64,000 bases of DNA from Rhodococcus sp. HNM0563 (GTDB lineage Bacteria; Actinomycetota; Actinomycetes; Mycobacteriales; Mycobacteriaceae): the NCBI RefSeq assembly GCF_012726195.1, contig NZ_JAASAF010000007.1, positions 104,222-168,221 of the forward strand. Direction: 5' to 3'. Below are positions 54,239 through 63,772 of the stretch, piece after piece. Both the position numbers and the translations under genes were made by a program. The notes beneath the pieces are model-generated. The model was not told the origin of the DNA. It saw nothing but the letters and a program-made list of their open reading frames with translations, and ran no database searches. Within the stretch, counting starts at the first letter, position 1. Each line of letters opens with the position of its first letter.

Positions 54239-55276
54239 ATGAGCGCATCGTCGGAGATCCAGAGCACACGTATCGTCCTTGCGTCTCGCCCCGACGGGAC
54301 GCCCACGACCGACAACTTCCGAACCGAGGTCGTCGGCCTCCCCGCCCTGTCCGACGGGCAGGTCCTGCTGCGGACCGTCTACCTGTCTCTCGATCCGTAT
54401 ATGCGCGGCCGGATGAGTACCGCCAAGTCGTATGCAGAGCCGGTCGAGCTCGACGACGTGATGGTCGGGGGCACGGTCGGCCAGGTCGTCGAATCGCGAC
54501 ACTCGGGCCTCGCTGTCGGCGACTATGTCCTCGCGGGCGCAGGCTGGCAATCCCATGCAGTCATCAATGGTGACGAGGTGCGCAAGCTCGACCCCGGTGC
54601 AGCGCCGTTGTCCACGGCACTCGGTGTACTGGGGATGCCGGGGTTCACGGCCTACTCGGGACTGTTGAAGATCGGGCAGCCGAAGGAAGGCGAGACCGTC
54701 GTCGTGGCGGCTGCGACCGGGCCTGTCGGATCCGCGGTCGGCCAGATCGCGAAACGCAAGGGTGCCCGCGCAGTGGGTATCGCGGGCGGACCGGAGAAAT
54801 GCAAGGCGCTGCTCGACGAATTCGGATTCGACGCAGCTGTCGACCACCGCGACCCCGACTTCGCGCAGAAACTCGCCGACGCGGTACCCGATGGCATCGA
54901 CGTGTACTTCGAGAACGTCGGCGGGCATGTCGCCGACGCGGTGATGCCGCTGCTGAATCTCTATGCGCGGATTCCGGTGTGCGGGCTCGTCGCCCAGTAC
55001 AACGGCGCCGACCTCGAACGTCGCGACCGGCTGCCCGGGTTCTTCTCGCTCGTGCTCGTCAAGAGCCTCACGATCCGGGGATTCATCCAATCGGAGTTCG
55101 TGTCCGAGATGTACCGCGATTTCCTACGCGACGTGTCGGGTTGGGTGCGTAGCGGCGATCTGAAGTACCGCGAGGACATCGTCGACGGTCTGGAGAACGC
55201 CCCCGAGGCGTTCATCGGTCTGCTCGAGGGAAAGAACTTCGGGAAGCTGCTGGTGCAGGTCGCGCCGGAGCGGTGA
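54239..55276 (+). CDS. NADP-dependent oxidoreductase, CurA/prostaglandin reductase-like (MDR superfamily)
   Basis: A 345-residue medium-chain reductase without structural zinc. Motifs: YLSLDPYMRGRM near residue 45, GMPGFTAYSGLL near 128, VVVAAATGPVGSAVGQIAKRKGARAVGIAGG near 145 (NADP fold), YFENVGG near 224. Such enzymes reduce alpha,beta-unsaturated ketones and aldehydes. ATG 54239 is at the conserved N-terminus. Convergent with pcaF, 28 nt apart. Confidence 0.9.
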   Translation: MSASSEIQSTRIVLASRPDGTPTTDNFRTEVVGLPALSDGQVLLRTVYLSLDPYMRGRMSTAKSYAEPVELDDVMVGGTVGQVVESRHSGLAVGDYVLAGAGWQSHAVINGDEVRKLDPGAAPLSTALGVLGMPGFTAYSGLLKIGQPKEGETVVVAAATGPVGSAVGQIAKRKGARAVGIAGGPEKCKALLDEFGFDAAVDHRDPDFAQKLADAVPDGIDVYFENVGGHVADAVMPLLNLYARIPVCGLVAQYNGADLERRDRLPGFFSLVLVKSLTIRGFIQSEFVSEMYRDFLRDVSGWVRSGDLKYREDIVDGLENAPEAFIGLLEGKNFGKLLVQVAPER

Positions 55277-55304
55277 CGTCCGCGCCGGCACGACCGGGCA
55301 CCGA

Positions 55305-56516
55305 TCAGGCGATGCGTTCGAATACCGCAGCGAGACCCTGCCCGCCGCCGATGCACATCGTTTCGAGCCCGTAACGTCCTTCGCGGCGGTCCAATTCGCG
55401 CAGCAGCGTAGCGAGGATTCGGCCGCCGGTCGCGCCGACGGGATGACCGAGCGAGATGCCGGAACCGTTGGGATTGAGCCGGCTGTCGTCCGCACCGATA
55501 CCCCACGTGCGGGTCACGGCGAGTGCTTGCGCGGCGAATGCTTCGTTGAGTTCGATGACGTCCATGTCGGCGAGAGTCAGGCCGAGACGGCCCAGCGCCT
55601 TCTCGCTGGCAGGGACCGGACCGATTCCCATGGTGCGCGGCGGAACTCCGGCCACCGCCCAGCTCGCGAGCCGGGCGAGGGGACGCAGGCCGAGCTTGGC
55701 GGCCTTGTCCGCGGTGGTGACGATCGCGAGTGCGGCGCCGTCATTCTGGCCGCTCGCGTTGCCCGCAGTGACGGTGGACTCGGGATCGATCTTGCCCCGG
55801 ATCGGGCGCAGCTTCGCGAGGGTCTCGACGGTGGTGTCGGCGCGGGGATGCTCGTCGGTGTCGACGACCAGCGCCTCACCCTTGCGCTGCGGCACCGACA
55901 CGGGCACGATCTCCTGCGCGAACACACCGTTCTTCTGTGCGGCGACGGCACGCTGGTGCGACTGCACGGCGAGCGCGTCCTGGTCTTCACGGCTGATGGA
56001 GAATTCGGTGCGCAGGTTCTCGGCGGTCTCGATCATGCCGCCGGGGACGGGGAAGTCGCGGCCGCCGGCGGTGACACGGGCACGCGCGAGCCGATCGTTG
56101 AGGGCGACTGCCTCACCCTTGACGCCCCAGCGCATCCCGGTCGCGTAGAACTCTGCCTGGCTCATGGACTCGGCGCCCCCGGCGAGGATCAGATCGCTGC
56201 CGCCGGTCTGCACCTGCATGATGGCCTGCAGGATCGCTTGGAGACCGGAGCCGCAGCGTCGATCTACCTGGATGCCCGGAACCTCGACGCCGAGGCCGGC
56301 GTTGAGTGCGGCGATACGTCCGATCGCCGGGTTCTCGCCGCTCGGGGACGCCTGCCCGAGGATGACGTCGTCGATGTCGGATCCCGAGATACCGGTACGC
56401 GACACGATCTCGCGGATGACGGTGGCAGCAAGGTCTTCCGGTGCGATGTCCTTCAGGGCGCCGCCGAAGCGGCCGACCGGGGTGCGAAGCGGTTCGCAGA
56501 TCACTACGTCGGTCAT
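55305..56516 (-). CDS. pcaF: Beta-ketoadipyl-CoA thiolase
   Basis: A 403-residue thiolase that cleaves 3-oxoadipyl-CoA to succinyl-CoA and acetyl-CoA, the last step of the route begun by catA. Catalytic Cys88 is in DRRCGSGLQA, the His in GHPVGATGGR (about 358) and the second Cys in CIGGGQG (about 388). It follows pcaR by 15 nt in the order pcaD-pcaR-pcaF. Its placement argues against a general thiolase role. Confidence 0.92.
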   Translation of the reverse strand: MTDVVICEPLRTPVGRFGGALKDIAPEDLAATVIREIVSRTGISGSDIDDVILGQASPSGENPAIGRIAALNAGLGVEVPGIQVDRRCGSGLQAILQAIMQVQTGGSDLILAGGAESMSQAEFYATGMRWGVKGEAVALNDRLARARVTAGGRDFPVPGGMIETAENLRTEFSISREDQDALAVQSHQRAVAAQKNGVFAQEIVPVSVPQRKGEALVVDTDEHPRADTTVETLAKLRPIRGKIDPESTVTAGNASGQNDGAALAIVTTADKAAKLGLRPLARLASWAVAGVPPRTMGIGPVPASEKALGRLGLTLADMDVIELNEAFAAQALAVTRTWGIGADDSRLNPNGSGISLGHPVGATGGRILATLLRELDRREGRYGLETMCIGGGQGLAAVFERIA

Positions 56517-56531
56517 CAGTTCTCTCTCCGA

Positions 56532-57335
56532 TCAATTCGTCTGGGTGCGGGCGTAATCCGACGAGATCTCGTCCGCCGTGGAAACGAGGGCGGGGACCAG
56601 CCGGTCGCGGAGGATTTCGATCGAGTAGCGGGCGGCATGGGTGGAGATGTTCACCGCGGCCACAACGGCGCCGGATGCGTCGCGGATCGGTGCGGCGAGC
56701 GACCGCAGTCCCTCTTCGAGTTCCTGGTCGACGATGCAGAATCCGTCGCGGCGCACCTTCTCGAGTTCTGTGCGCAACGTGTCGCGGGTCTGCACGGTGG
56801 TACCGGTTATGGGTTCCAGGTCGGCGTGGGCGAGGTAGTCGTCGAGTTCGCCGTCGGGCAAGCCTGCGAGTAGGACACGGCCCATCGACGTGGCGTAGGC
56901 GGGGAAGCGCGTGCCGAGGGTGATGGTGACGGTCATGATGCGGTTGACCGGAACACGGGCGACGTAGACGACGTCGTCGCGATCGAGCACCGACACCGAC
57001 GTCGACTCGTGGATTCTCTGGGCGAGCGACTCGAGGTGCGGTCGCGCGACCTCGGGCAACGACAGTGCCGACAGGTAGCTGTATCCCAGTTCGAGGACCC
57101 TCGGGGTGAGCCAGAAATGGGATCCGTCGGTGCGCACGTACCCGAGCTCGGTCAACGTGAGCAGGAAACGGCGCGCGGTCGCGCGGGTGAGATCGGTTGC
57201 GCGCGCGACGTCGGACAGGGTACGGCGCGGGTTCTCTGCGTCGAACGCCTTGATGACGGACAGCCCGCGGGCGAGCGATTGGACGTAGTCGGGGGAGGCG
57301 TCCTTCACGACCGGGCTCGTATCGGTATCGGTCAC
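56532..57335 (-). CDS. pcaR: IclR family regulator of the pca genes
   Basis: A 267-residue IclR regulator with a helix-turn-helix (TLSDVARATDLTRATARRFLLTLTELGYV) and effector domain (RIMTVTITLGTRFPAYATSMGRVLLAG). GTG 57335 overlaps the pcaD stop (GTGA). Paralogue of catR at 33878. Three 15-bp sites in the pcaD-pcaI spacer are its likely targets. In other bacteria PcaR uses beta-ketoadipate as effector. Confidence 0.9.
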   Translation of the reverse strand: MTDTDTSPVVKDASPDYVQSLARGLSVIKAFDAENPRRTLSDVARATDLTRATARRFLLTLTELGYVRTDGSHFWLTPRVLELGYSYLSALSLPEVARPHLESLAQRIHESTSVSVLDRDDVVYVARVPVNRIMTVTITLGTRFPAYATSMGRVLLAGLPDGELDDYLAHADLEPITGTTVQTRDTLRTELEKVRRDGFCIVDQELEEGLRSLAAPIRDASGAVVAAVNISTHAARYSIEILRDRLVPALVSTADEISSDYARTQTN

Positions 57336-58117
57336 GACAGGTTCTTCTTCAAGTGCTCGGTGATCAGCTGCGTGACCGTGTCTGCCTGTTCGACGTTCGC
57401 GAGATGCGCGCCGGGTGCGACGACGTGGAACTCGGCGGTGGCGATGCCGTCGGCCAGGGCCTGCATCACGGCGGGCGGGGTGGCGGGGTCTTCTTCGCCT
57501 GCGATCACGAGAGTGGGTGCGGTGATGCGGGCAAGACCGTCGCGGCCGTCCCAGGTCGCGAGGGCTTCGCAGCATGCGGCGTAGCCCTCGTCGGTGGTGC
57601 CCTCGACCATCGCGACGTGCCTGCTGACGAGGTCTGGATCGCTCTCGGCGCGACCGGGACTGAACCAGCGCGACACGATGGATGCGGCGATGGAGCCTAG
57701 TCCGTCGGCGCGCACGGTGCGGGCGCGATCGAGCCACGGCTGGGCGGGCAGGAACGCCGACGACGTGCACAACAGCGTGAGCGAGTCGACGCGCTCGGGA
57801 TGGTTCGCCGCGAGCCACTGGCCCACGGCACCCCCGAGGGAGAGTCCGACGTAGTGCATGGACTGCACGTCCAGGGAGTCGAGCAGCGCGAGGATGTCGG
57901 CTCCCAGTGCGCTCATCGTGTAGGGGCCGGGCGGTGTGGGCGACGAACCGTGCCCGCGGTGGTCGACAGCGACGACGTGCCAGGTCGAGGACAGTGCGTC
58001 GATCTGCGACTGCCACATCGACAGGTCGGATCCGAGCGAGCCGAGAAAGAGCACAGTCGGCGCGGACGGGTCTCCGTGCTGTTCGTAGTGCAGCGTGACA
58101 GTCAATGCATGCTCCAT
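57332..58117 (-). CDS. pcaD: 3-oxoadipate enol-lactonase
   Basis: A 261-residue alpha/beta hydrolase that opens beta-ketoadipate enol-lactone, the product of catC. Nucleophile Ser in VGLSLGG, Asp in AGEEDPATPP, His in APGAHLANVEQ. In many actinobacteria this activity is fused to carboxymuconolactone decarboxylase as PcaL; here the decarboxylase half is absent, in keeping with a catechol-only pathway. First gene of pcaDRF, divergent from pcaIJ. ATG 58117 lacks a clear ribosome site. Confidence 0.93.
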   Translation of the reverse strand: MEHALTVTLHYEQHGDPSAPTVLFLGSLGSDLSMWQSQIDALSSTWHVVAVDHRGHGSSPTPPGPYTMSALGADILALLDSLDVQSMHYVGLSLGGAVGQWLAANHPERVDSLTLLCTSSAFLPAQPWLDRARTVRADGLGSIAASIVSRWFSPGRAESDPDLVSRHVAMVEGTTDEGYAACCEALATWDGRDGLARITAPTLVIAGEEDPATPPAVMQALADGIATAEFHVVAPGAHLANVEQADTVTQLITEHLKKNLS

Positions 58118-58119
58118 TT

Positions 58120-58214
58120 GTTCGCAATGAGGACGGATGGACGCTATGCGGACAGGCTAGTGCGGTCCTGAGCGTGAAGCAACGGTCTTGGGCGGAGATG
58201 TTCGTATTGCGGAC
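58120..58214. promoter_or_regulatory. Three candidate PcaR operators between pcaD and pcaI
   Basis: Related 15-mers occur at 58120-58134 (GTTCGCAATGAGGAC), 58139-58153 (GGACGCTATGCGGAC) and 58200-58214 (GTTCGTATTGCGGAC). The first two are 19 bp apart and abut the pcaD start; the third is 42 nt upstream of pcaI. The size matches the IclR-type sites seen near catA. They probably let PcaR control both directions. Confidence 0.6.
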
Positions 58215-58255
58215 GAGGGTTCACATTACGTACGTCGCCGGTTATTCTGGCATGC

Positions 58256-59002
58256 ATGGACAAAGTCGTTGCCTCCGCCGCCGAGGCAGTAGCCGACATC
58301 CCCGACGGTGTGACCATCGCCGTCGGTGGATTCGGCCTGGTCGGCATCCCCGAGATCCTCATCGACGCGCTTCTCGAGCAGGGCGCAACCGACCTGGAGA
58401 CTGTCAGCAACAACTGCGGTACCGACGGTTTCGGTCTGGGTCTTCTTCTCGAGAAGGGCCGTATCCGTCGCACGATTTCGTCGTACGTCGGTGCCAACAA
58501 GGAATTCGCCCGTCAGTACCTTTCGGGTGAGCTCGAAGTCGAGCTCACCCCGCAGGGCACACTCGCCGAGCGGATGCGGGCCGGTGGCGCCGGTATCCCC
58601 GCGTTCTTCACTCCCGCAGGTGTCGGTACCGCGGTCGAAGAAGGCGGCCTGCCGCTGCGCTACGACGGGCACGGCGGCATCAAGCTTGCCTCGCAGCCCA
58701 AGGAAACCCGCGAGTTCGACGGCCAGACCTACGTGATGGAACGCGGTATCGCCGCCGACTACGCACTCGTGCACGCCTGGAAGGGCGATCGGCACGGCAA
58801 CCTCGTCTACCGGGCCTCGGCCCGCAACTTCAACCCGCCCGCCGCGGCCTCGGGGCGGATCACGATCGCTCAGGTCGAGCACCTCGTCGAGCCGGGCGAA
58901 CTGGATCCCAACGAGATTCACACCCCCGGTATCCACGTGCAGCGAGTGGTGCACGTCGGCAAGATCGAGGTCGGAATCGAGAATCGGACGGTGCGCTCAT
59001 GA
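58256..59002 (+). CDS. pcaI: 3-oxoadipate CoA-transferase subunit alpha
   Basis: A 248-residue class I CoA-transferase alpha subunit, moving CoA from succinyl-CoA to beta-ketoadipate. Motifs: [35 protein letters not shown], and [15 protein letters not shown]. Its stop overlaps the pcaJ start (ATGA). Divergent from pcaDRF. Confidence 0.94.
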   Translation: MDKVVASAAEAVADIPDGVTIAVGGFGLVGIPEILIDALLEQGATDLETVSNNCGTDGFGLGLLLEKGRIRRTISSYVGANKEFARQYLSGELEVELTPQGTLAERMRAGGAGIPAFFTPAGVGTAVEEGGLPLRYDGHGGIKLASQPKETREFDGQTYVMERGIAADYALVHAWKGDRHGNLVYRASARNFNPPAAASGRITIAQVEHLVEPGELDPNEIHTPGIHVQRVVHVGKIEVGIENRTVRS

Positions 59003-59643
59003 CACAGTCGGCAAAGGGCATGACCCGCGAACAGATGGCCGCGCGCGTCGCCGGAGAACTGCGCGACGGTCAGTACGTCAACCTCGGTATCGGCATGCCC
59101 ACGCTGGTGCCGAACTTCATCGAGCCCGGCATCGAGGTCATCCTGCACGCAGAGAACGGTGTGCTCGGCGTCGGTCCGTACCCCACCGAGGAGGAGCTCG
59201 ATCCCGAGCTCATCAACGCGGGTAAGGAGACGATCACCGCGATCCCCGGTGCCTCGTACTTCGACTCGTCGCAATCGTTCGGCATGATCCGCGGCGGTCA
59301 GATCGATGTCGCAGTGCTCGGTGCGATGCAGGTCTCGGCCAGGGGCGATATCGCCAACTGGATGATTCCGGGCGCCATGGTCAAGGGCATGGGCGGCGCG
59401 ATGGACCTCGTGCACGGCGCCAAGCGCGTCATCGTGATGATGGATCACGTCACCAAGAAGGGCGACCCGAAGATTCTCGAGGAATGCGCACTGCCGCTCA
59501 CCGGCAAACGGTGCGTCCAGCGGATCATCACCGATCTCGCCGTCATCGATGTCACCGACGAGGGGCTGAAGCTCGTCGAGACCGCGCCCGGTGTCACCAC
59601 CGAAGAAGTGGTCGCTGCGACGGCCGCGAAGCTCATCGTCTGA
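58999..59643 (+). CDS. pcaJ: 3-oxoadipate CoA-transferase subunit beta
   Basis: A 214-residue CoA-transferase beta subunit. The catalytic Glu about 52 lies in [42 protein letters not shown] is the second family block. ATG 58999 overlaps the pcaI stop by 4 nt. It converges with the AI-2E transporter gene, 18 nt apart. Confidence 0.95.
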   Translation: MTQSAKGMTREQMAARVAGELRDGQYVNLGIGMPTLVPNFIEPGIEVILHAENGVLGVGPYPTEEELDPELINAGKETITAIPGASYFDSSQSFGMIRGGQIDVAVLGAMQVSARGDIANWMIPGAMVKGMGGAMDLVHGAKRVIVMMDHVTKKGDPKILEECALPLTGKRCVQRIITDLAVIDVTDEGLKLVETAPGVTTEEVVAATAAKLIV

Positions 59644-59661
59644 CGGCCTGGCCTTGCCGCG

Positions 59662-60801
59662 TCAGCGCGCCTTCGGGTCCTCTGGGCCCGGAGGCGCTGT
59701 GCTGTCCGGATCGGGGGGTGGCGCCGTCGAGTCGGGTTGTTCGATCAGCGCGTAGCGCGTTCCGTAGGACTCGACGAGAGCCTGCAGGATTGCGACCACC
59801 GGCACCGAAACGAGTGCTCCGACCGCGCCGAACAGGGTCGCCCCGACGATCACCGAACCGAAGGCCACCGCAGGATGGATCGACACGGTGCGTGCCGTGA
59901 TCCGGGGATGCAGCACATAGTTCTCGACCTGTTGATAGAGCGTGCCGAACACGACCACCCACACCCCATCGAGTGGTTGCGATGCGGCAGCGATGATCGC
60001 GGGCAGTGCGATCGCCAGATAAGTACCGAGCGTCGGGATGAACTGGGAGACGACTCCGGTCCAGATCGCGAGCGGTAACCAGTAGGGCACACCGATGATC
60101 AGCAGGAAGATCCCGGTCGCGATGGTGCTCGCCGCAGCGAGGATCAACCGCGACACGACGTAGCCGCCTGCTTTCTCGACGGACGTTTCCCATACCTCCG
60201 CGATCACTTTCTGCTGCCGCGCGGGAAACCAACTCGAGATCGCCCGCCGCATCTTCGGGCCCTCTGCAGACATGTAGAACACGAACAGGAGGATCGTCAG
60301 CAACTGGAAGAGCGCGCCGACCAGGGTGCTCACGACGCCGAGCACGCCCGGTGTGAATCGCTGCGCGAGATCGCGGATCGTGTCCGGCGTGAGGTGGAGC
60401 AGGTCGTCGCCGGTCTTGAAGTTGGTGTCGAATGTGCGGTTCGCCCAATCGGTCACACGCGACAGAGCGTCGGGAAGTGTGGTGAGCAACTGTGCCACCT
60501 GTTCGGCGAGGATGGTGCCGAACAGCGCGAAGAACCCGACGGTGAGCACGAACAGGCTCACCATGACCAACCCGGTACCGGCCCCTCGTCGGAGGCCTCG
60601 ACGCTCCAGCAGGTCGACGATCGGCTCGATGGTGACGCTGAATAGCCACGCCAGGAAGAGCAGGCCGAGAAAGCCTTTCAGGTTGTGGAACAACCAGCCC
60701 GACATCTGGTAGAACGCGATCGCAAAGAACACCGCGATGATCGTCGGTCGTAACCACCGAGGTGCACGTGGACGGTCCGCAGCATCGGCGTCATTGCTCA
60801 T
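59662..60801 (-). CDS. AI-2E family transporter
   Basis: A 379-residue polytopic membrane protein with about eight hydrophobic segments. Typical blocks: FLAWLFSVTIEPIVDLLERRG, LLTILLFVFYMSAEG, FIPTLGTYLAIALPAI and LVSVPVVAILQALVESYG. The family name comes from E. coli TqsA, but most members have other or unknown substrates. A Pro/Asp/Ser-rich tail (about 355-379) follows. ATG 60801 has GAGGAGG just upstream. Last of four same-strand genes, 35 nt after the alpha/beta hydrolase. Confidence 0.86.
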   Translation of the reverse strand: MSNDADAADRPRAPRWLRPTIIAVFFAIAFYQMSGWLFHNLKGFLGLLFLAWLFSVTIEPIVDLLERRGLRRGAGTGLVMVSLFVLTVGFFALFGTILAEQVAQLLTTLPDALSRVTDWANRTFDTNFKTGDDLLHLTPDTIRDLAQRFTPGVLGVVSTLVGALFQLLTILLFVFYMSAEGPKMRRAISSWFPARQQKVIAEVWETSVEKAGGYVVSRLILAAASTIATGIFLLIIGVPYWLPLAIWTGVVSQFIPTLGTYLAIALPAIIAAASQPLDGVWVVVFGTLYQQVENYVLHPRITARTVSIHPAVAFGSVIVGATLFGAVGALVSVPVVAILQALVESYGTRYALIEQPDSTAPPPDPDSTAPPGPEDPKAR

Positions 60802-60836
60802 CGCACCTCCTCGGGCGATCTGCTCTGACGCGAAAT

Positions 60837-61742
60837 CTACTCGGCGTTCCTGCTTTGCGCGGCGGTACCGGCGTCGACAGACCGGACGAAGCGGGTTGTG
60901 AGCTCCGCCAGTTCGCCGGCGTGCGACCGCGGCGACCAGTGGCCTGCGTCGAGCGGCTCGCGGTGCAGATCCGTCACCCACCGTTCGGTGTCCTCGTACC
61001 CGACAGGGCGCACTGCCAGGTCACGAAGATTCTGGACGAGCTGCACCGGAACGTCGGTTCGACGTTCGCGCGGCCGGAGCAGACGCTGGCGCACGTTCGC
61101 CCGGTACAGCTTCAGTCCGTGCACCATGTCGTCGGCGACGGTGGGTGCGAGCGGCCCGATCGCCGCGGAATCGGTGCGATCGAAGGCCCCGACGAAGCTC
61201 GGCCAGTGGCGGGAGAACCACCAACGAAGCGCGGGCACGGGTAGCCCCGGAATCTGGAAGAGAACGGTGTAGGCGGAAGCCAGTGCTTGCTCGAGTGGCC
61301 CGAGCGGGCGTCCTTGCTGGAGGCGTCGACGCATCCACATCGCGAGATGGTCGAGATTGGGTCCCGACACCGAGGTGTACGACGCGATGCGTTCGGCGGC
61401 CCCCGGTTCGCACACCGCTTCCCAGCACAGCACTGCACCCCAGTCGTGTGCGAGCAGGTGAACGGGGGTATCGGGGCCCATCGCGTCGATCACCGCGAAT
61501 AGGTCGGTGGCGAGGTGCGTCAACCGGTAGGCGGCGACATCCCGGGGAACGGTGGAGGCGCCCGCACCGCGATTGTCGAATCGGATGATGCGGAACTCAT
61601 CGGCCAGGTGAGGCACTACCCGGTCCCACAGCATATGCGTGTCGGGCCAGCCGTGGACGAGGATCAGGACCGGCCCCTCGGGGTTTCCCTCTTCGACGGT
61701 ATGAAGGCGGATCGGCCCATTGGTGACGATACGTGTGCGCAT
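60837..61742 (-). CDS. Alpha/beta hydrolase, epoxide-hydrolase-like
   Basis: A 301-residue hydrolase. LILVHGWPDTHMLWDRVVPHL gives the oxyanion region, HDWGAVLCWE carries an Asp nucleophile (typical of epoxide or haloalkane hydrolases) and DAGHWSPR supplies the catalytic His. The substrate is unknown. Starts at ATG 61742, 8 nt after the reductase gene, so the two form an operon. Confidence 0.85.
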   Translation of the reverse strand: MRTRIVTNGPIRLHTVEEGNPEGPVLILVHGWPDTHMLWDRVVPHLADEFRIIRFDNRGAGASTVPRDVAAYRLTHLATDLFAVIDAMGPDTPVHLLAHDWGAVLCWEAVCEPGAAERIASYTSVSGPNLDHLAMWMRRRLQQGRPLGPLEQALASAYTVLFQIPGLPVPALRWWFSRHWPSFVGAFDRTDSAAIGPLAPTVADDMVHGLKLYRANVRQRLLRPRERRTDVPVQLVQNLRDLAVRPVGYEDTERWVTDLHREPLDAGHWSPRSHAGELAELTTRFVRSVDAGTAAQSRNAE

Positions 61743-61750
61743 GCGGTTCC

Positions 61751-62764
61751 TCAGAGGTCGAGTACGAGCCGGCCGTCGGCGCGGGAGACACAGACGAGCA
61801 TCTCTTCGCGGCGTTCGTCTGCGGTGAGCCGGTTCTCGCGGTGGTCGGGGCTGCCGGACAGGACGCGTGTGCGGCACGTGCCGCAGAAACCTTGCCTGCA
61901 CGAGTAGGGGACGTCGGGACGGTGTCGGCGGATCACGTCGAGTACAGATTCGTTTGCGGCCACCGGAAGAACTGCCCCGGTGCTCGCCAGTTGCACCTCG
62001 AACGGGCGGCCGTCGACGATGGGCGGTGCGCCGAACCGTTCGAAGTGCAGCGCGTGGGCACCGGTATTGCCGAATCCGTTTTGCACGGTGTCGAGCATCG
62101 GCGCGGGACCGCAGCAGTAGACGGCACCTCCGGCAGGCGCCGCGCTCAGGAGGTCGTCGCCGGTGGGGGCACCGTACTCGTCGTCGGGACGAATGAAAAC
62201 CCGTTCACCGTAGCGCTGTTCGAGCTCGTCGACGAACGGCATCGCGCTGCGAGTTCGGCCCGTGTATGTCAGGAGCCAGTCGATACCGGTGAGCTCCGCA
62301 GCGCGAATCATCGCCAGGATCGGCGTGATCCCGATGCCGCCCGCGAGGAAGAGCACTCGCTCGTCGGCCACGAACGGAAATCCGTTGCGGGGACCCCGCA
62401 CAGACACTGTGTCTCCTGGTTCGAGCGCGTGCATTTCGAGTGATCCGCCACCGCCGTCGGGCACACGGCGCACCGCCACGACGTAGCTGCCGGTGTCGGC
62501 AGGATCACCGCACAGCGAATACTGCCTGCGCCGTCCGGACTTCAGGTGCACGTCGAGATGCGCCCCCGGGTGCCACAGTGGCAGCGCTGCGCCATCCGGC
62601 GCCTGCAATGTCAACTGCACCACGTCCTCGTCGGCGGCCACGACCTCCTTGCGCGACACGGTGAGTCGGATCTCCGGGTCCGTCTGCGGAAGGTGTCCGG
62701 TCCCGCCACCGAGTGGGGCAACCACGCCGACGTACCGGTCGACGAGCACTTTCAGGAGCCTCAT
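61751..62764 (-). CDS. Phthalate-dioxygenase-reductase-type ferredoxin oxidoreductase
   Basis: A 337-residue flavin/iron-sulfur reductase in PDR order: flavin domain (RRQYSLCGDP), NAD domain (GGIGITPILAMI; CCGPAPMLD) and a C-terminal plant-type [2Fe-2S] domain (SCRQGFCGTCRTRV, then LVCVSRA). It would pass electrons from NAD(P)H to an oxygenase that is not obvious nearby. An N-terminal extension of about 30 residues precedes the flavin domain. ATG 62764. Lies between a PF10118-like gene and an alpha/beta hydrolase gene. Confidence 0.88.
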   Translation of the reverse strand: MRLLKVLVDRYVGVVAPLGGGTGHLPQTDPEIRLTVSRKEVVAADEDVVQLTLQAPDGAALPLWHPGAHLDVHLKSGRRRQYSLCGDPADTGSYVVAVRRVPDGGGGSLEMHALEPGDTVSVRGPRNGFPFVADERVLFLAGGIGITPILAMIRAAELTGIDWLLTYTGRTRSAMPFVDELEQRYGERVFIRPDDEYGAPTGDDLLSAAPAGGAVYCCGPAPMLDTVQNGFGNTGAHALHFERFGAPPIVDGRPFEVQLASTGAVLPVAANESVLDVIRRHRPDVPYSCRQGFCGTCRTRVLSGSPDHRENRLTADERREEMLVCVSRADGRLVLDL

Positions 62765-62829
62765 CGCGCGGTCGGGCCGTCTACGTCCACGGAGGTCGTG
62801 CGGACGTTCCTGCCGAACGGGGAGGCCGG

Positions 62830-63762
62830 TCACCGGTGTGCTCCGCGGGCCGCGGGGGAGGAGGCGAGGTAGCGGACGGCCTGGGCGGTCGACCCCTCCC
62901 GACTGGGGTGGTACGTGCGATCGAAGTACCGGGACAGTCGCCTGACGAGGTCGGACGGTCCGGGCATGGTGCCGCGCCGGCTCGCGGCGAGCCAATCCGA
63001 GACGTGCGGTGTGCGCGCCCTCCCGGAAGCATCGGTGAGCTCGGGGTCGTGCGACATGAGGAATCGGGTTCCGCGGATCCACAACCAGGTGAGAATCGGG
63101 GCGACGATGATCTGCGTCCGCAGGCGGCGTGCCTCACTGGGGTCGAAGTAGCGCATCAGGTCGTAGGCGACGCTGCGGTGCTCGACTTCTTCCGCGCCGT
63201 GCCACCGCAGTAGATCGAGCATCGTGGGATCCGTTCCCGCTGCGTCGAGTCCTCGTGCGTTGAGGACCCAGTCGCCGAGGAACGCCGTGACGTGCTCGAT
63301 TGCTGCGATGATGGCGAGTCGCTCGACGAGGTAGTTCTCGGCGCGCAAGCCGGTCAGGGGGCGTGGTCCGAGGAGACGTCCGAACAGCCATTGGATCTGG
63401 TCGGTGAACGGCGTCGGATCGAGTCCTCGGGCATGGAGGTGCTCGAGAACACCGCGGTGTGCGTTGGCGTGGACCGCTTCCTGCCCGATGAACCCGAGGA
63501 CGTCCTCGCGGAGTTCCTCGTCGTGGATGTGCGGGAGCGCTTCTTCGAAGGTCTCGACGAACCACTCCTCACCGGCGGGAAGAAGAAGATGCAGCACGTT
63601 GAGCACGTGGGTGCTGAACGGATCACCGGGGACCCAATGCGCGGGCAACGCACTCCAGTCGAAATGGACGTCGCGGGCGTGCAGGAGTACGCGATCGGGT
63701 GCGACGGGCATCACAGTGCTCACGGAAGGGTCCGGCCCGTGCGCGCGGCTGCGGTTGTTCAT
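62830..63762 (-). CDS. PF10118-like metal-dependent hydrolase
   Basis: A 310-residue protein of the predicted metal-dependent hydrolase family PF10118. Conserved metal-type residues occur in FIGQEAVHANAHR, AIIAAIEHVTAFLGD and WHGAEEVEHRSVAYDL, a His/Glu pattern like that of ferritin-like diiron proteins. With the reductase downstream, it could be the oxygenase partner. ATG 63762 is chosen; the frame extends to 63822. A perfect palindrome GTTACAGTAAC lies just upstream. Confidence 0.82.
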   Translation of the reverse strand: MNNRSRAHGPDPSVSTVMPVAPDRVLLHARDVHFDWSALPAHWVPGDPFSTHVLNVLHLLLPAGEEWFVETFEEALPHIHDEELREDVLGFIGQEAVHANAHRGVLEHLHARGLDPTPFTDQIQWLFGRLLGPRPLTGLRAENYLVERLAIIAAIEHVTAFLGDWVLNARGLDAAGTDPTMLDLLRWHGAEEVEHRSVAYDLMRYFDPSEARRLRTQIIVAPILTWLWIRGTRFLMSHDPELTDASGRARTPHVSDWLAASRRGTMPGPSDLVRRLSRYFDRTYHPSREGSTAQAVRYLASSPAARGAHR

Positions 63763-63772
63763 GTGAGCGAAG

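Noticed and set aside
56532..58127. 531-residue form of PcaR
   Set aside because: The extra part is pcaD read in another frame; the GTG in the pcaD stop gives a normal IclR length.
59650..59705. Terminator between pcaJ and the AI-2E gene
   Set aside because: The imperfect GC repeat lies mostly within coding sequence of the transporter tail and has no T-tract.
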